This document shows, piece by piece, positions 36,052 through 44,981 of a DNA stretch of 64,000 bases. The stretch covers positions 494,043 to 558,042 of the forward strand of contig NZ_LSRS01000003.1 in assembly GCF_009932395.1 (NCBI RefSeq), given 5' to 3'. Position 1 is the stretch's first letter, and each line of letters opens with the position of its first letter. The notes under the pieces are model-generated. The model searched no databases and was not told the DNA's origin. It was given only the letters and a program-made list of their open reading frames with translations. Position numbers and translations under genes: made by a program. The DNA comes from Sporotomaculum syntrophicum. GTDB lineage: Bacteria > Bacillota > Desulfotomaculia > Desulfotomaculales > Desulfallaceae.

Positions 36052-36086
36052 AAACCTGTGGCAACTATAAATAGCACCACAGGTTT
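36052..36086. terminator. Ten-bp perfect hairpin, possible terminator
   Basis: AAACCTGTGG (36052-36061) and CCACAGGTTT (36077-36086) form a perfect 10-bp stem. Flanks are AT-rich but lack a clean T-run on either strand, so it could be a structural part of the leader of the following mini-gene. Confidence 0.4.
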
Positions 36087-36105
36087 ATAAAATTCATAAA
36101 AAAAA

Positions 36106-36150
36106 TCCTTCTTCGTTCCCGCAGTATTCTTAGAAGGAGTTCGAAGGAGG
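36106..36150 (+). promoter_or_regulatory. Possible Shine-Dalgarno switch before the nine-codon frame
   Basis: TCCTTCT (36106-36112) can pair perfectly with AGAAGGA (36132-36138). The overlapping CCTTCTTCG (36107-36115) can instead pair, with one G-U, with CGAAGGAGG (36142-36150), which is the Shine-Dalgarno of the frame at 36159. The two folds exclude each other, one exposing and one hiding the ribosome site. Confidence 0.4.
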
Positions 36151-36158
36151 AATTTAAT

Positions 36159-36188
36159 ATGTCTCGTACTAACGTAATGGATTGGTAA
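36159..36188 (+). CDS. Nine-codon mini-ORF with a near-perfect ribosome site
   Basis: ATG 36159-36161 to TAA 36186-36188 encodes MSRTNVMDW. GAAGGAGG lies 8 bp upstream, the best ribosome site in this AT-rich region. It could be a leader peptide, a peptide signal, or the start of a lost gene. Transcription onward would run antisense through tRNA-Leu and then toward the DUF1540 gene at 36436. No known family comes to mind. Expression is unproven. Confidence 0.4.
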   Translation: MSRTNVMDW

Positions 36189-36218
36189 CTACAAATCCAC
36201 TGCTAAATTCACTTCTGG

Positions 36219-36299
36219 TGCGGGCGAGAGGATTTGAACCTCCACGAGTTGCCCCACTGGATCCTAAGTCCAGCGCGTCTGCCGTTCCGCCACGCCCGC
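36219..36299 (-). tRNA. tRNA-Leu (anticodon UAG)
   Basis: Acceptor GCGGGCG pairs with CGCCCGC, with discriminator A. The anticodon stem-loop CTGGACTTAGGATCCAG gives TAG. The long variable arm and the T-arm (GGAGG TTCAAAT CCTCT) are as expected for a leucine tRNA. CCA is not encoded. Confidence 0.93.
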
Positions 36300-36435
36300 A
36301 ATAATATTACCTTAATCGCGAATACTAATATAACATTTTTTACTCGAAATTACAAGGACCAGATGATGATAAATAAACTAGCTTCGGGAATAATAACAGC
36401 GGAATTAAATTATAAAAAAAAGGAGGGATAAACAG

Positions 36436-36684
36436 TTGAATCAACACATCCACTGCATTATTAATAATTGCCATTACTGGGCAAATGGTAACAAGTGTGA
36501 GGCTAATGAAATTTTGGTAGCCAACGATAGCTTTGCCTCAAAGCAGCAGGACAGCATAGATGCCACAATGGCTAAACAATTGACTCCAGCATCAGCCGAT
36601 TCCTGCATGTCTACTTGTTGTAAAACATTTGTTCATAAAAACTCTGACCAAATTAGTGCCGACAGTATTTATAAAATGTCATAA
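36436..36684 (+). CDS. DUF1540-domain cysteine-rich protein
   Basis: An 82-residue protein. CIINNCHYWANGNKCEANEI near the N-terminus and CMSTCCKTF near residue 57 match the DUF1540 pattern of small Cys-rich proteins of Clostridia, thought to bind a metal. Only one copy of the domain is present. Start is TTG 36436 after AGGAGGG. Function unknown; such genes are often found in spore-formers. Confidence 0.78.
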   Translation: MNQHIHCIINNCHYWANGNKCEANEILVANDSFASKQQDSIDATMAKQLTPASADSCMSTCCKTFVHKNSDQISADSIYKMS

Positions 36685-36813
36685 TACCTACCTACACAGG
36701 CTGCTATTGGGTGGCCTGTGTAGTATTAATTTTACGGCACAATGATTATTAAAAAACTACACAAGCTTATCGAACCTGCTAATTACTAATTAAACTATCG
36801 CGCTGTGAGGATT

Positions 36814-37203
36814 TCACTTTCTTATAAGATTAATTAAACGCCCCAGTAAAAACCTGCATGATTGGTAAACAGCCAGCAACACCAAAAAGCCTAATAAACC
36901 GGCCAAAATATCATCGAGTTCCATGCCGCCGCGTCCCGTCAGCTTTTGTTCAATCTCCAAGACTAAAACCAGGATGGATATAATTGCTGAGGTAAATAAA
37001 AAAGAAATCAGGGAAATATTAATTTTAGCCAACCATCTTAAGAAAAAATCTGTAAAGATAAAAAAAATTACGCCCAGCAAGCCGATTATCCAAAAGTGCA
37101 AATCCTTATCCGTAAAAGGCAGTCCTAACTGTTCGCTATATCCCCAGATTTGATCATGCAGGTCATTGATTAAATTGACAATTTGATTAATAATCGTTAT
37201 CAT
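36814..37203 (-). CDS. Small integral membrane protein of unknown function
   Basis: A 129-residue protein with three hydrophobic segments (FWIIGLLGVIFFIFTDFFL; LISFLFTSAIISILVLVLEI; ILAGLLGFLVLLAVYQSCRF). The central loop QKLTGRGGMELDDILAG recalls VanZ-like or related small membrane proteins only weakly. Start ATG 37201-37203 is chosen; an alternative Met is three codons upstream. Unknown function. Confidence 0.55.
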   Translation of the reverse strand: MITIINQIVNLINDLHDQIWGYSEQLGLPFTDKDLHFWIIGLLGVIFFIFTDFFLRWLAKINISLISFLFTSAIISILVLVLEIEQKLTGRGGMELDDILAGLLGFLVLLAVYQSCRFLLGRLINLIRK

Positions 37204-37341
37204 ATAAAGCACCAGCTTTCAATGATAAGAGTATGCTTTAAGATATTATTTTGTTAAACTTTATAAATTCCTTTATTCTAAAAATTTAACTTTGACTCAA
37301 GAAGAATTTTTCTGTATAATAATATTGTTCGCTTCAGATGG

Positions 37342-37415
37342 GCGGGTGTAGCTCAATGGTAGAGCGCTGGCCTTCCAAGCCAGTTACGTGGGTTCGATTC
37401 CCATCACCCGCTCCA
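37342..37415 (+). tRNA. tRNA-Gly (anticodon UCC)
   Basis: Acceptor GCGGGTG pairs with CACCCGC. The anticodon stem-loop CTGGCCTTCCAAGCCAG gives TCC. CCA is encoded. Six bases separate it from tRNA-Arg. Confidence 0.95.
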
Positions 37416-37421
37416 AATAAT

Positions 37422-37498
<77 letters not shown>

Positions 37499-37500
37499 AC

Positions 37501-37545
37501 AAAGCCAGTATCCGCAAGGTTTGCGGGTACTGGCTTTTTTATTTG
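37501..37545 (+). terminator. Intrinsic terminator of the tRNA-Gly-Arg unit
   Basis: AAGCCAGTA and TACTGGCTT with an inner CCGCA/TGCGG stem, followed by TTTTTATTT. Confidence 0.9.
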
Positions 37546-37645
37546 AGCAAAAGAACAGCATAATGGGGATTTATATTCGTTAATTCTCTGTCGGCTGTTC
37601 ATAAATCATAAGTGGTATTTAATGTTCCCATATATAATATTTGAA

Positions 37646-39124
37646 TTACTGAGAGCTTAGTGAATGAACTAGATTTGTGCAATCCATTTGATATACACCT
37701 TTATTTGTAGCGGCCAAGGCTATATTATCTTTAATTGCTAAATCAAGAACATCAGCATTAATTTTCGTTTTTTGCCATGTCTGCCCTTTATTCACGCTAT
37801 AAAAAACAACGCCGTCAAAAGTGCCTGCTAATATTAAGTAATTTGATACTGCTACGGAGGTGATTCTTGAAGGAACGGTACCTTCCCGCCATTTAAAACT
37901 GTCTTTCTTAAGGGTTAACCAATTATTACCACCATCAGGGGAAATACAAACCGAACCCGTAGATGCCGGATTAAATGCTACTACAGTATTGTCTTTGGGA
38001 TAATCTATAGAGGGTACAGCTTTACCAATTATACTCTCTTCAGAAAAAATATTTCCTATATAATATTTGCATATGTTTGCGTCCGAGATTTCAAAGCCTG
38101 TATCTTGCCAGTCTTCTAAGTCATTACTAGTTTTTAGTTTATTATCTAAAACTGCAAATATTTTATCGCCCATAAAAGTAACATTATCCCATGGTGCACA
38201 CCTAGAAGTTATATCGTAATTCCAGCTATTACCACCATTTAATGATTGTTTAAGCAGACCTCTTGAGTTAGCTAACAACGTCTTATTCTTAGGCGCGGTT
38301 ATCCAATACCGGTAATAATCTGAAGGAGGGTTTAAACCATCACTAACCCATTTAATGCCGTCATTACTAACAAGTAATTTATTTTCATTTTCATAAAATA
38401 TTGACATATACATTTTTTCAGGTGTTAGTGCCACACCGTAAATATAAAAATGTGCATTTTGGGCGCTTAAATAAATATTATCTGCATATACTTTTGAACT
38501 CCAATCACGATTATCTGGTTCCTTAAAGTATAACCTTTCTTCACCCCTAACGATAGCAAACTGCTTATCCTTCCAAAACCAAACTCTATGTATATTTGTC
38601 CTGTCTAGTATTTTTTCCCAAATAGGCTTCCATTCAGTTGCATTATTGTGTTGAGTGTTTATGTTATCTATTTTTTCGGTTGTAGCTTGCTCAATCGGTG
38701 TTTCGGAAACAGAAGTAATAGTGATGGTTTGAGCAACTCCGTCCCATTTAACGTTTGCGTCCAAAGCTTCAGAAACAAAGCGGAGCGGGACCATAGTGTT
38801 ACCCTTGATTATTTTGCCCGGTACCTGAAGGGTTACCGCCTGGCCGTTAATATAGGCCGTGCTGGAACCAATCTGCAGCTTTACTGTCGTCTGTGCCTTT
38901 GTAGCTGTGACTGTCTGTGAGACTTCGTCCCAGTTAACAATGGCATTAAGAGATTGGAATATAGCCCGTAATGGTATCAAGGTGATACCGCTTTCATTAA
39001 CTGTTGAAACATTCAATTGTTCGCCGTTCACAAACACCTGTGCTGCCAAAGCCGGTGTTGTTACTGTGAATAATAGAACTAACGCAAGCAATAAATTTTT
39101 TAATTTCCCTATCACCCTTAACAC
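37646..39124 (-). CDS. Exported protein with stalk (copper amine oxidase N-like) domain and propeller-like C-terminus
   Basis: A 492-residue secreted protein. Residues 1-27 are a signal peptide ending in ALAA. Residues about 28-135 hold two copper-amine-oxidase N-like/stalk repeats (VFVNGEQLNVS...IPLRAIFQSL; AYINGQAVTL...VPLRFVSEALDANVKWD). A linker follows, then about 320 residues with BNR/YCF48-like strands (SPDGGNNWLTL, YSVNKGQTWQKTKI), suggesting a beta-propeller. Start GTG 39124 follows AGGGAGGA. Such stalk proteins are abundant at the surface of Clostridia. Ligand unknown. Confidence 0.78.
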   Translation of the reverse strand: MLRVIGKLKNLLLALVLLFTVTTPALAAQVFVNGEQLNVSTVNESGITLIPLRAIFQSLNAIVNWDEVSQTVTATKAQTTVKLQIGSSTAYINGQAVTLQVPGKIIKGNTMVPLRFVSEALDANVKWDGVAQTITITSVSETPIEQATTEKIDNINTQHNNATEWKPIWEKILDRTNIHRVWFWKDKQFAIVRGEERLYFKEPDNRDWSSKVYADNIYLSAQNAHFYIYGVALTPEKMYMSIFYENENKLLVSNDGIKWVSDGLNPPSDYYRYWITAPKNKTLLANSRGLLKQSLNGGNSWNYDITSRCAPWDNVTFMGDKIFAVLDNKLKTSNDLEDWQDTGFEISDANICKYYIGNIFSEESIIGKAVPSIDYPKDNTVVAFNPASTGSVCISPDGGNNWLTLKKDSFKWREGTVPSRITSVAVSNYLILAGTFDGVVFYSVNKGQTWQKTKINADVLDLAIKDNIALAATNKGVYQMDCTNLVHSLSSQ

Positions 39125-39476
39125 TATACTTGTCCTCCCTAGTTATTATTTAATAATCCAGTTATTCATCAGAATAATTGTAATAACCTTCTAATTATAG
39201 TATGACTTGCAGACATGTTGTTGCATCATTCGACTTTGCCTCACTAACTTCAATTACTATGTAAGGGAATAAACCTCACAGTTTCTCCTTGCGGAAAGGT
39301 TGAAATTGGTATGCGGATTGAGTAGGTAATGGAGGGGCGGTTGGCAACTCGAACCAATAATTGCTGAGTTACCAAAAGTCCAATCCCGCAGTAAAATCTA
39401 CTCATTTTCATATTGATAATTATATAGACGTGTAATATTATGTTTTTAAGAAAATTCATAAAAGAGGAAGATGTGG
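39125..39476. other. Intergenic region with promoters only
   Basis: About 350 bp between divergent genes. A minus-strand frame at 39250-39459 reads like part of a protein near its end (STFPQGETVRFIPLHSN) but lacks a ribosome site and a start. It may be a fragment. Nothing else is seen. Confidence 0.4.
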
Positions 39477-39908
39477 ATGTATTTTGATGATTTTACAGTT
39501 GGACAAGAATTCGAGATAGAAAGTATAACAATCAATAAAGAAAAAATGCTGAAGTTTGCTCAGGATTATGATCCGCAACCTATTCATTTGGATGAGGATT
39601 TTGCCAAGAAGTCCAAATTTGGGGTAGTTATCGCCCCCGGCATCATGAGTTTTATGTCCGTGTGGGCTAAATTTGTGGAAAGTAATATTATTACTCAACA
39701 GTTTATTGCTGCCTTGAGTTTCAGGGTTGATTGGTTTTCGCCTGTATTTGCTGATGATGTTCTGAAAGGTAAAGCAACGATTAATAAACTAACAGCAAGG
39801 AACCGTTATAACGGCATAGTAGAAATCCGCATTACCGTAACCAACCAAGAAGGTACATTGGTGATGGATACTACTACAGAAGCAGTACTGGAAAGAAGGG
39901 TCGGGTAA
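39477..39908 (+). CDS. MaoC-like hot-dog-fold dehydratase
   Basis: A 143-residue single hot-dog domain. The R-hydratase signature is clear: DYDPQPIHLDEDFAKKSKF, with catalytic Asp and His, then GVVIAPGIMSFMSVWA. The family hydrates enoyl-CoA or acts on related thioesters. I start at the second ATG (39477), eight bases after AGAGGAAG; the first ATG abuts that site. Monocistronic. Substrate unknown. Confidence 0.88.
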   Translation: MYFDDFTVGQEFEIESITINKEKMLKFAQDYDPQPIHLDEDFAKKSKFGVVIAPGIMSFMSVWAKFVESNIITQQFIAALSFRVDWFSPVFADDVLKGKATINKLTARNRYNGIVEIRITVTNQEGTLVMDTTTEAVLERRVG

Positions 39909-40124
39909 AACTTTACCGGCCTTTCATTCAGAATTATAACGACATGACTGCTGCACTCCCGGCGAGCCAATACTTTTCCAGATACTCCCTTCCATAACCA
40001 AGCGTAATTTCTGCACTGTACATTACCTATCTTTTACAACTTTGCTTCGAAATGTTTTTCAGATGTATCCATCATTCATTGCCAACCAATGATTATTAAA
40101 GACCACAACTTATTTTGTTTCTAG

Positions 40125-40155
40125 AGCAGGGGATTTAGAATATCCTCTTTTTTTA
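40125..40155 (+). terminator. Intrinsic terminator in the maoC-feoB gap
   Basis: GGGGAT and ATCCTC (one G-T) with TTTTTTT following on the plus strand. It lies about 220 bp past the MaoC-like gene. The rest of the 490-bp gap (39909-40401) is AT-rich with no supported gene. Confidence 0.55.
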
Positions 40156-40401
40156 TTTGTTTTAAAAAACCATGTAATTTTATAAAACCAGGTAAATTGT
40201 AAAGTTTTTTAACAAAGGTAATATGATTAACCACATAAATTCAGCCTGTTTCTTTCTTAGACTTATTGCAGAAGAAAACGGGAACCATTATCATAAAGAA
40301 GAAATCATGAGTGTAGTGATAATAAGCTTGTATTTACTACCTCATTATTTGACAATGCTTGTATAATGATATTGGTAATTGAGAAATTGTGGAGTGTGTT
40401 C

Positions 40402-42450
40402 GTGTTTATGATAAAAAAGGATGTACCGGCTGAGATTATAAATGACCACGATATTAAACAAACAGATGAGTCGGACCATCGGTATTCATCCCTTATTAAT
40501 TTAACTCGGCTTGAAAATAACCGGTCGGCAAAAGTCATTGAAATTCAGGGAGGGCATCAAGTAGTAGGCAAACTTGAGGCTATGGGGATAGTACCCGGGG
40601 CAACTGTGGTGAAAAAAAGTGCCTCAATAATGAAAGGCCCTATTGTCATTGAAAAAGCCGGCATGCAATTTGCCGTAGGTTATCCAATGGCTGAGAAAAT
40701 TATTATCGAGCCATTAGCTTGGGACGATGCAGCCGGGCATAGTCCGGTAAAAAAAATTGTACTACTGGGCAATCCAAATGTAGGTAAAACCCTGCTCTTC
40801 TCTCGAATCACAGGTACTGGTGTGGTAACGGCTAATTATGCAGGTACAACCATTGATTTGGTGACCGGGAAGTTCAATTATGGTGGTAGAAAATATGAAT
40901 TAATTGATGCCCCGGGCATTTATTCCCTTGAACATTTTTCTGAGGCCGATGAGATAGCTCTAAAGTTAGTAACGGATAGTGACATTATTATTAACGTTAT
41001 TGATGCGACCAATTTAGAAAGAAATTTGAATCTAACCCTACAGCTTTTGCAGGCTCGCAAGCCTATGTTGGTATGCCTTAACTTTTGGGATGATACAGAG
41101 CATAATGGCATTTCTATTGATGTTCCTGCTCTGCAAAAAATCTTGGATGTACCGGTAGTAACAGTTAGCGCTTTGCGAAAAGAAGGGATAGCCAAACTAC
41201 TTGAAGCAATACCAAAAGCAAGAATTAGTAACCTAACCTATGATGCCGAAGAACACTGGAACCAAATTGGTAACATAGTCAACACGGTCCAGAAGCTTGA
41301 GCACCGGCATCATACTGTTTTGGAGCGCTTAAGCGATTTTACCCTGCACCCGATTGGTGGTATTATAACTGCCCTGGGGGTGCTGCTGACTACCCTGGTA
41401 ATCGTACGTTTCATTGGAGAAGGTATGATCAACAATCTTTTAGACCCCTTTTATACGAATATTTATGCCCCCTTGATCATGAATCTTGTTGGTCATATTC
41501 CCTCGGAATTTATCCAAGGTCTTCTCGTGGGTTATAGTACCGACCCGCTTGAGTCCTTCGGCATTCTTACCAGCGGTATTTATATCGCACTAGTACAGGT
41601 ATTTCCTTATTTTATTTCTTTTTATTTTGTATTTGGCTTTCTTGAAGATTTGGGATATCTACCCCGCCTAGCGGTTGTAGTTGATAACTTTTTCCACAGG
41701 TTTGGGCTGCATGGTTACTCATCAATTCCCGTAATGCTGGGCCTGGGCTGTAAGGTGCCGGCCTTATTATCCACGCGTGTGTTAAACAGTCAGCGAGAAA
41801 AAATATTGACCATTGCGTTAATTATGATGAGCGCACCTTGTCTGCCGCAAACCGCAATGATTGTTTCATTAGGAATGCATTATGGAGTAACAACAGTACT
41901 TTTCATATTTATAATCCTTTTAATTCTGGCTTTAGGCATCAACATTTTAATCAACAAAAAATTACCTGGCAAATCAGAAGAGTTTTTCACTGAGCTGCCG
42001 TCCTATAGAATGCCTTCGCCAAGCTTGATGGCCGTAAAACTACGGGTCAGAATTGTGGAATACTTTTCTGAGATCCTGCCCATGATCACTTTGGGCGTGT
42101 TGATTATGAACATCCTGGACTATTTGAAAGTAATCGAATTCGCTACCAACATTCTTAAAAAGCCGGTAGAACTGGTTATGGGATTACCGCCTGAAATCGC
42201 CCCGATCATGTTGATGGGTTTTCTCAGAAAAGATGTGTCCATTGCCCTGCTGGCGCCGTTGCATTTGACAGCACATCAATTCATAATTGGAAGTATCTTC
42301 TTAGTTCTTTACACGCCCTGTATAGCTTCATTTTTTACCATGTTGAAAGAATTAGGAGCCAAAATTGCCTTAAAGATAATAACACTGGTCTTTATAGTAG
42401 CTTTAGCTGTGACATTTATGATACATGCCATCTATATTCTAGTATTTTAA
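40402..42450 (+). CDS. feoB: Ferrous iron transporter, FeoA-FeoB fusion
   Basis: A protein of about 682 residues. The N-terminal 110 residues include a FeoA-like SH3 domain (SLINLTRLENNRSAKVIEIQ ... KLEAMGIVPGATV). Then comes the FeoB G domain: GNPNVGKT (G1), TTIDLV, DAPGIYSL (G3), LNFWDD in place of NKxD (G4). The C-terminal half is polytopic with two Gate motifs; GLGCKVPALLSTRVL and SAPCLPQTAMI are typical. It moves Fe2+ into the cell. Start is uncertain: GTG 40402 lies eight bases after GGAG; ATG 40408 and ATG 40366 are alternatives. No separate feoA is seen. Confidence 0.93.
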   Translation: MFMIKKDVPAEIINDHDIKQTDESDHRYSSLINLTRLENNRSAKVIEIQGGHQVVGKLEAMGIVPGATVVKKSASIMKGPIVIEKAGMQFAVGYPMAEKIIIEPLAWDDAAGHSPVKKIVLLGNPNVGKTLLFSRITGTGVVTANYAGTTIDLVTGKFNYGGRKYELIDAPGIYSLEHFSEADEIALKLVTDSDIIINVIDATNLERNLNLTLQLLQARKPMLVCLNFWDDTEHNGISIDVPALQKILDVPVVTVSALRKEGIAKLLEAIPKARISNLTYDAEEHWNQIGNIVNTVQKLEHRHHTVLERLSDFTLHPIGGIITALGVLLTTLVIVRFIGEGMINNLLDPFYTNIYAPLIMNLVGHIPSEFIQGLLVGYSTDPLESFGILTSGIYIALVQVFPYFISFYFVFGFLEDLGYLPRLAVVVDNFFHRFGLHGYSSIPVMLGLGCKVPALLSTRVLNSQREKILTIALIMMSAPCLPQTAMIVSLGMHYGVTTVLFIFIILLILALGINILINKKLPGKSEEFFTELPSYRMPSPSLMAVKLRVRIVEYFSEILPMITLGVLIMNILDYLKVIEFATNILKKPVELVMGLPPEIAPIMLMGFLRKDVSIALLAPLHLTAHQFIIGSIFLVLYTPCIASFFTMLKELGAKIALKIITLVFIVALAVTFMIHAIYILVF

Positions 42451-42469
42451 CAATTATAATTCACCCATC

Positions 42470-42511
42470 TAAAAATTAGCCCCCTGCGGAACTCATATTC
42501 TGCAAGGGGCT
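42470..42511 (-). terminator. Intrinsic terminator between feoB and the flavoprotein gene
   Basis: AGCCCC and GGGGCT (42478-42483, 42506-42511) with ATTTTTAG following on the minus strand. It may also stop feoB transcription. Confidence 0.72.
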
Positions 42512-42518
42512 GAGCATT

Positions 42519-43154
42519 TTAGCGAATAAAATTCATAAATATTTTTCTTTCGCTTTCCGGTGCTTTAATCACTTCTTTTCCATGTTCAATTATCTTCATC
42601 AGCCAGGCCATGTTTTTACCAAGAATCCTCATAATTTGCACTCCCTCCAGATCTTGCAATGCATCACCTGGTTTAGTGCCATAAATAACATTCCAGTAAT
42701 TAGACGTTGGCATAATCATTTCAGAATAACTTATGTAATTGTTCAATTGGGAAATGGCCTCAATCCCTCCTGTACGTCTTACGGCAACAACACCTACAGC
42801 AACTTTGTGCCTTAACATGTTATTATTAATCCCTGTAACATAAAATGCCCGATCTAAAAATGCTTTCATTGTAGCTCCAATTGATGAATAGTGCACAGGT
42901 GCCCCAAAAATTATGCCGTCGGCATTTTTCATTTTTTGAATCCACTCATTAACCTCATCACCGGGAAGAACGCATTCCTCATTTTTATTGGCAATACATT
43001 TACCACATGCGGTGCATCCTCTAATTGACTTGCCCCCTACATGAACTATCTCGGTTTCGATACCTTCCTTTTCCAGTTCATCAACGACTAATTTAACTGC
43101 TTGATAGGTATTGCCTTCCTTATTTGGACTTCCATTAAAAGCAACAACTTTCAA
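42519..43154 (-). CDS. Iron-sulfur flavoprotein / NADPH-dependent FMN reductase family
   Basis: A 211-residue flavodoxin-fold protein. FNGSPNKEGNTYQAV is the FMN phosphate loop, and GAPVHYSSIGATMKAFLDRA is the second FMN loop. A cysteine motif CTACGKCIANKNEEC (about 47-61) matches the compact [4Fe-4S] site of archaeal-type iron-sulfur flavoproteins. It probably shuttles electrons from ferredoxin to an unknown acceptor. Start ATG 43154 follows GGAGGTATGAC. Own terminator. Confidence 0.88.
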   Translation of the reverse strand: MKVVAFNGSPNKEGNTYQAVKLVVDELEKEGIETEIVHVGGKSIRGCTACGKCIANKNEECVLPGDEVNEWIQKMKNADGIIFGAPVHYSSIGATMKAFLDRAFYVTGINNNMLRHKVAVGVVAVRRTGGIEAISQLNNYISYSEMIMPTSNYWNVIYGTKPGDALQDLEGVQIMRILGKNMAWLMKIIEHGKEVIKAPESERKIFMNFIR

Positions 43155-43288
43155 TTGTCATACCTCCATCTTAAAAAATCAATAGTTATATATTTCTATA
43201 ATTATTGGTTATTACCTTCAACGTATTCCAAATATTACGTCTTTATTATTGATACTACAGTGATGATACCATTTCATTTGCATCCCTG

Positions 43289-43329
43289 GATAAAAAGCTG
43301 GTCACCCGGTGTGTAGCCGGGGGATCAGC
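43289..43329 (-). terminator. Intrinsic terminator of the PurF-like gene
   Basis: GCTGATCCCCCGG and CCGGGTGACCAGC form a long GC-rich stem with small mismatches. TTTTTATCC follows on the minus strand. Confidence 0.85.
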
Positions 43330-43339
43330 CCCACCATTG

Positions 43340-44740
43340 TTATTCCTTTCCGTTCCAGCAGTAAGTGCAAATTTTATCCTCGCCGATTCCGATGGCGTCA
43401 AGCATGTCGGGCAGATTTTGGTATTTTAGCGTGGAAAAGTTGAGTATTTTTCTGATACAATTAACCATTTCATTGTACTTATCATTAGCGGGATCACAAT
43501 AGGCTTCGTAAGATTCGGGTTCTTCTCCTTCCAGTTCGATGATAGCTTGTCTGGCTACCAAATCCAGTTCCGATCTTGAAGTGGAGAAGTTTAAGTATTT
43601 GCAGCCAAAAACAAGCGGTGGACAGGCCGAGCGAATGTGCACTTCGCGGGCGTTACATTGATAGAGCAAATCCACAGTTTCTCTCAACTGGGTACCGCGA
43701 ACAATTGAATCATCGCAGAAGAGCAGTCGTTTATCGGTAATTAGATCAGGAATAGGCATCAGTTTCATTCTTGCCACCAGGTTCCTAATTTGCTGATCCT
43801 GCGGCATAAAACTCCTGGCCCAAGTTGGTGTATATTTTATAAAGGGACGTCCATACGGGATTTTTGATTCGTTCGAATAGCCAATAGCATGTCCAATACC
43901 CGAATCAGGTATTCCGGCTACTATATCGATATCAACGTTGTCTTTTCTAGCCATTGCAGCGCCATTTTTATATCGCACGACCTCTACGTTCATACCCTCG
44001 TAGGTTGAAGAAGGGTAGCCATAATAAATCCACAAAAAAGCGCATATCTTCATTTTATCTCTGGGGGGTGCAATTTTCTCAATACCTTCAGGAGTTAGAA
44101 GAATTATTTCTCCCGGGCCGAGTTCATATTTGAACTTGTAACCGAGGTTATTAAAAGTACTAGATTCAAAAGAAACGCAGTAGGAACCTTCTTTCTCCCC
44201 AACTATTAAAGGCGTTCGGCCGAGTTTATCCCTTGAAGCATATATTCCCTGTGGCGTTAAAAGCAATATCGAACAGGAGCCTTCGATCAACTCCTGCGCC
44301 TTCAATAAGCCGTCTTTAAAAGAATTTTCTAGATCAATAATCACAGAAACAAGCTCGGTAGGGTAAATAGCCCCTTTGTTGGTTTCCAAAAAATGAACAT
44401 GTTGGTTAGCGAACGCCATGTTGACTATATCATATAAATTATTGATGATTCCTACCGTACTGATGGCGTATTGACCAAGGCGTGAACGCACTGTTAAAGG
44501 CTGAGGCTCTGTATCGCTGATACATCCAATACCCAAATTACCTGATAACTTGGTTAGTTCAGGTTCGAATTTTGCTCTAAATTGCGTATTTTTGATGTTG
44601 TGTATTGCTCTAGTAAAACTGTTACCGTTCCATACCACCATGCCACCCGTATTGGTGCCCAGGTGTGAGTGGTAATCTGTACCAAAATACACGTCCATCA
44701 CGCAATTTTCTTTTGAGGCAACCCCAAAAAATCCACCCAC
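43340..44740 (-). CDS. Amidophosphoribosyltransferase paralogue lacking the glutaminase nucleophile
   Basis: A 466-residue homologue of PurF, which makes phosphoribosylamine from PRPP and glutamine. The PRPP loop LLFCDDSIVRGTQ (about 339-351) is intact. The four cysteines that bind the [4Fe-4S] cluster in Bacillus PurF have equivalents at 233 (KICAF), 380 (FGCKY), 458 and 461 (CTYC). The N-terminus is MGGFFGV where PurF has CGVFGI, so the catalytic Cys1 is missing. The glutamine-binding HVRYSTAG and AHNGN motifs are also replaced (GIGCISDTEP, TVGIINN). It therefore cannot use glutamine in the usual way; it may use ammonia or do another PRPP reaction. No pur gene is adjacent. Confidence 0.8.
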   Translation of the reverse strand: MGGFFGVASKENCVMDVYFGTDYHSHLGTNTGGMVVWNGNSFTRAIHNIKNTQFRAKFEPELTKLSGNLGIGCISDTEPQPLTVRSRLGQYAISTVGIINNLYDIVNMAFANQHVHFLETNKGAIYPTELVSVIIDLENSFKDGLLKAQELIEGSCSILLLTPQGIYASRDKLGRTPLIVGEKEGSYCVSFESSTFNNLGYKFKYELGPGEIILLTPEGIEKIAPPRDKMKICAFLWIYYGYPSSTYEGMNVEVVRYKNGAAMARKDNVDIDIVAGIPDSGIGHAIGYSNESKIPYGRPFIKYTPTWARSFMPQDQQIRNLVARMKLMPIPDLITDKRLLFCDDSIVRGTQLRETVDLLYQCNAREVHIRSACPPLVFGCKYLNFSTSRSELDLVARQAIIELEGEEPESYEAYCDPANDKYNEMVNCIRKILNFSTLKYQNLPDMLDAIGIGEDKICTYCWNGKE

Positions 44741-44814
44741 GTTATTACACCCCCTGCAACGTATACAAACGTTTCAAGTTCCTATTCTTCTAACATTAAT
44801 AAGGGTACTTCAAA

Positions 44815-44945
44815 CAACCTCCCGAGTCAACGCAAATATACAATTGAAGACTATGAAAACTTTGCGTATTTTGCCACGATGAAAATTTATGAGGCTGTCT
44901 TTGGCGGCATATGGACTTGTCTTAAAGCTGTAGCAAAGAGTAAAA
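44815..44945 (+). promoter_or_regulatory. Structured leader, candidate molybdenum/tungsten cofactor (Moco-like) riboswitch
   Basis: The leader of the molybdate-transporter gene contains, in order, AACCTCCCGAGTCAACGC, a stem CGCAAA/TTTGCG, then GCCACGATGAAAA and GAGGCTGTCTTTGGCGGC. CCTC can pair with GAGG and TGCC with GGCA. The blocks resemble the Moco RNA motif as I recall it, and the downstream gene fits that regulon. A covariance search was not possible, so this is tentative. Confidence 0.4.
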
Positions 44946-44981
44946 TTGTATATGTGATTGTAGTGGAAGGAGTGGTTAGAA

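Noticed and set aside
40260..40401. Fur box before feoB
   Set aside because: AACCATTATCATAA is only a partial match to the iron box; not enough to call.
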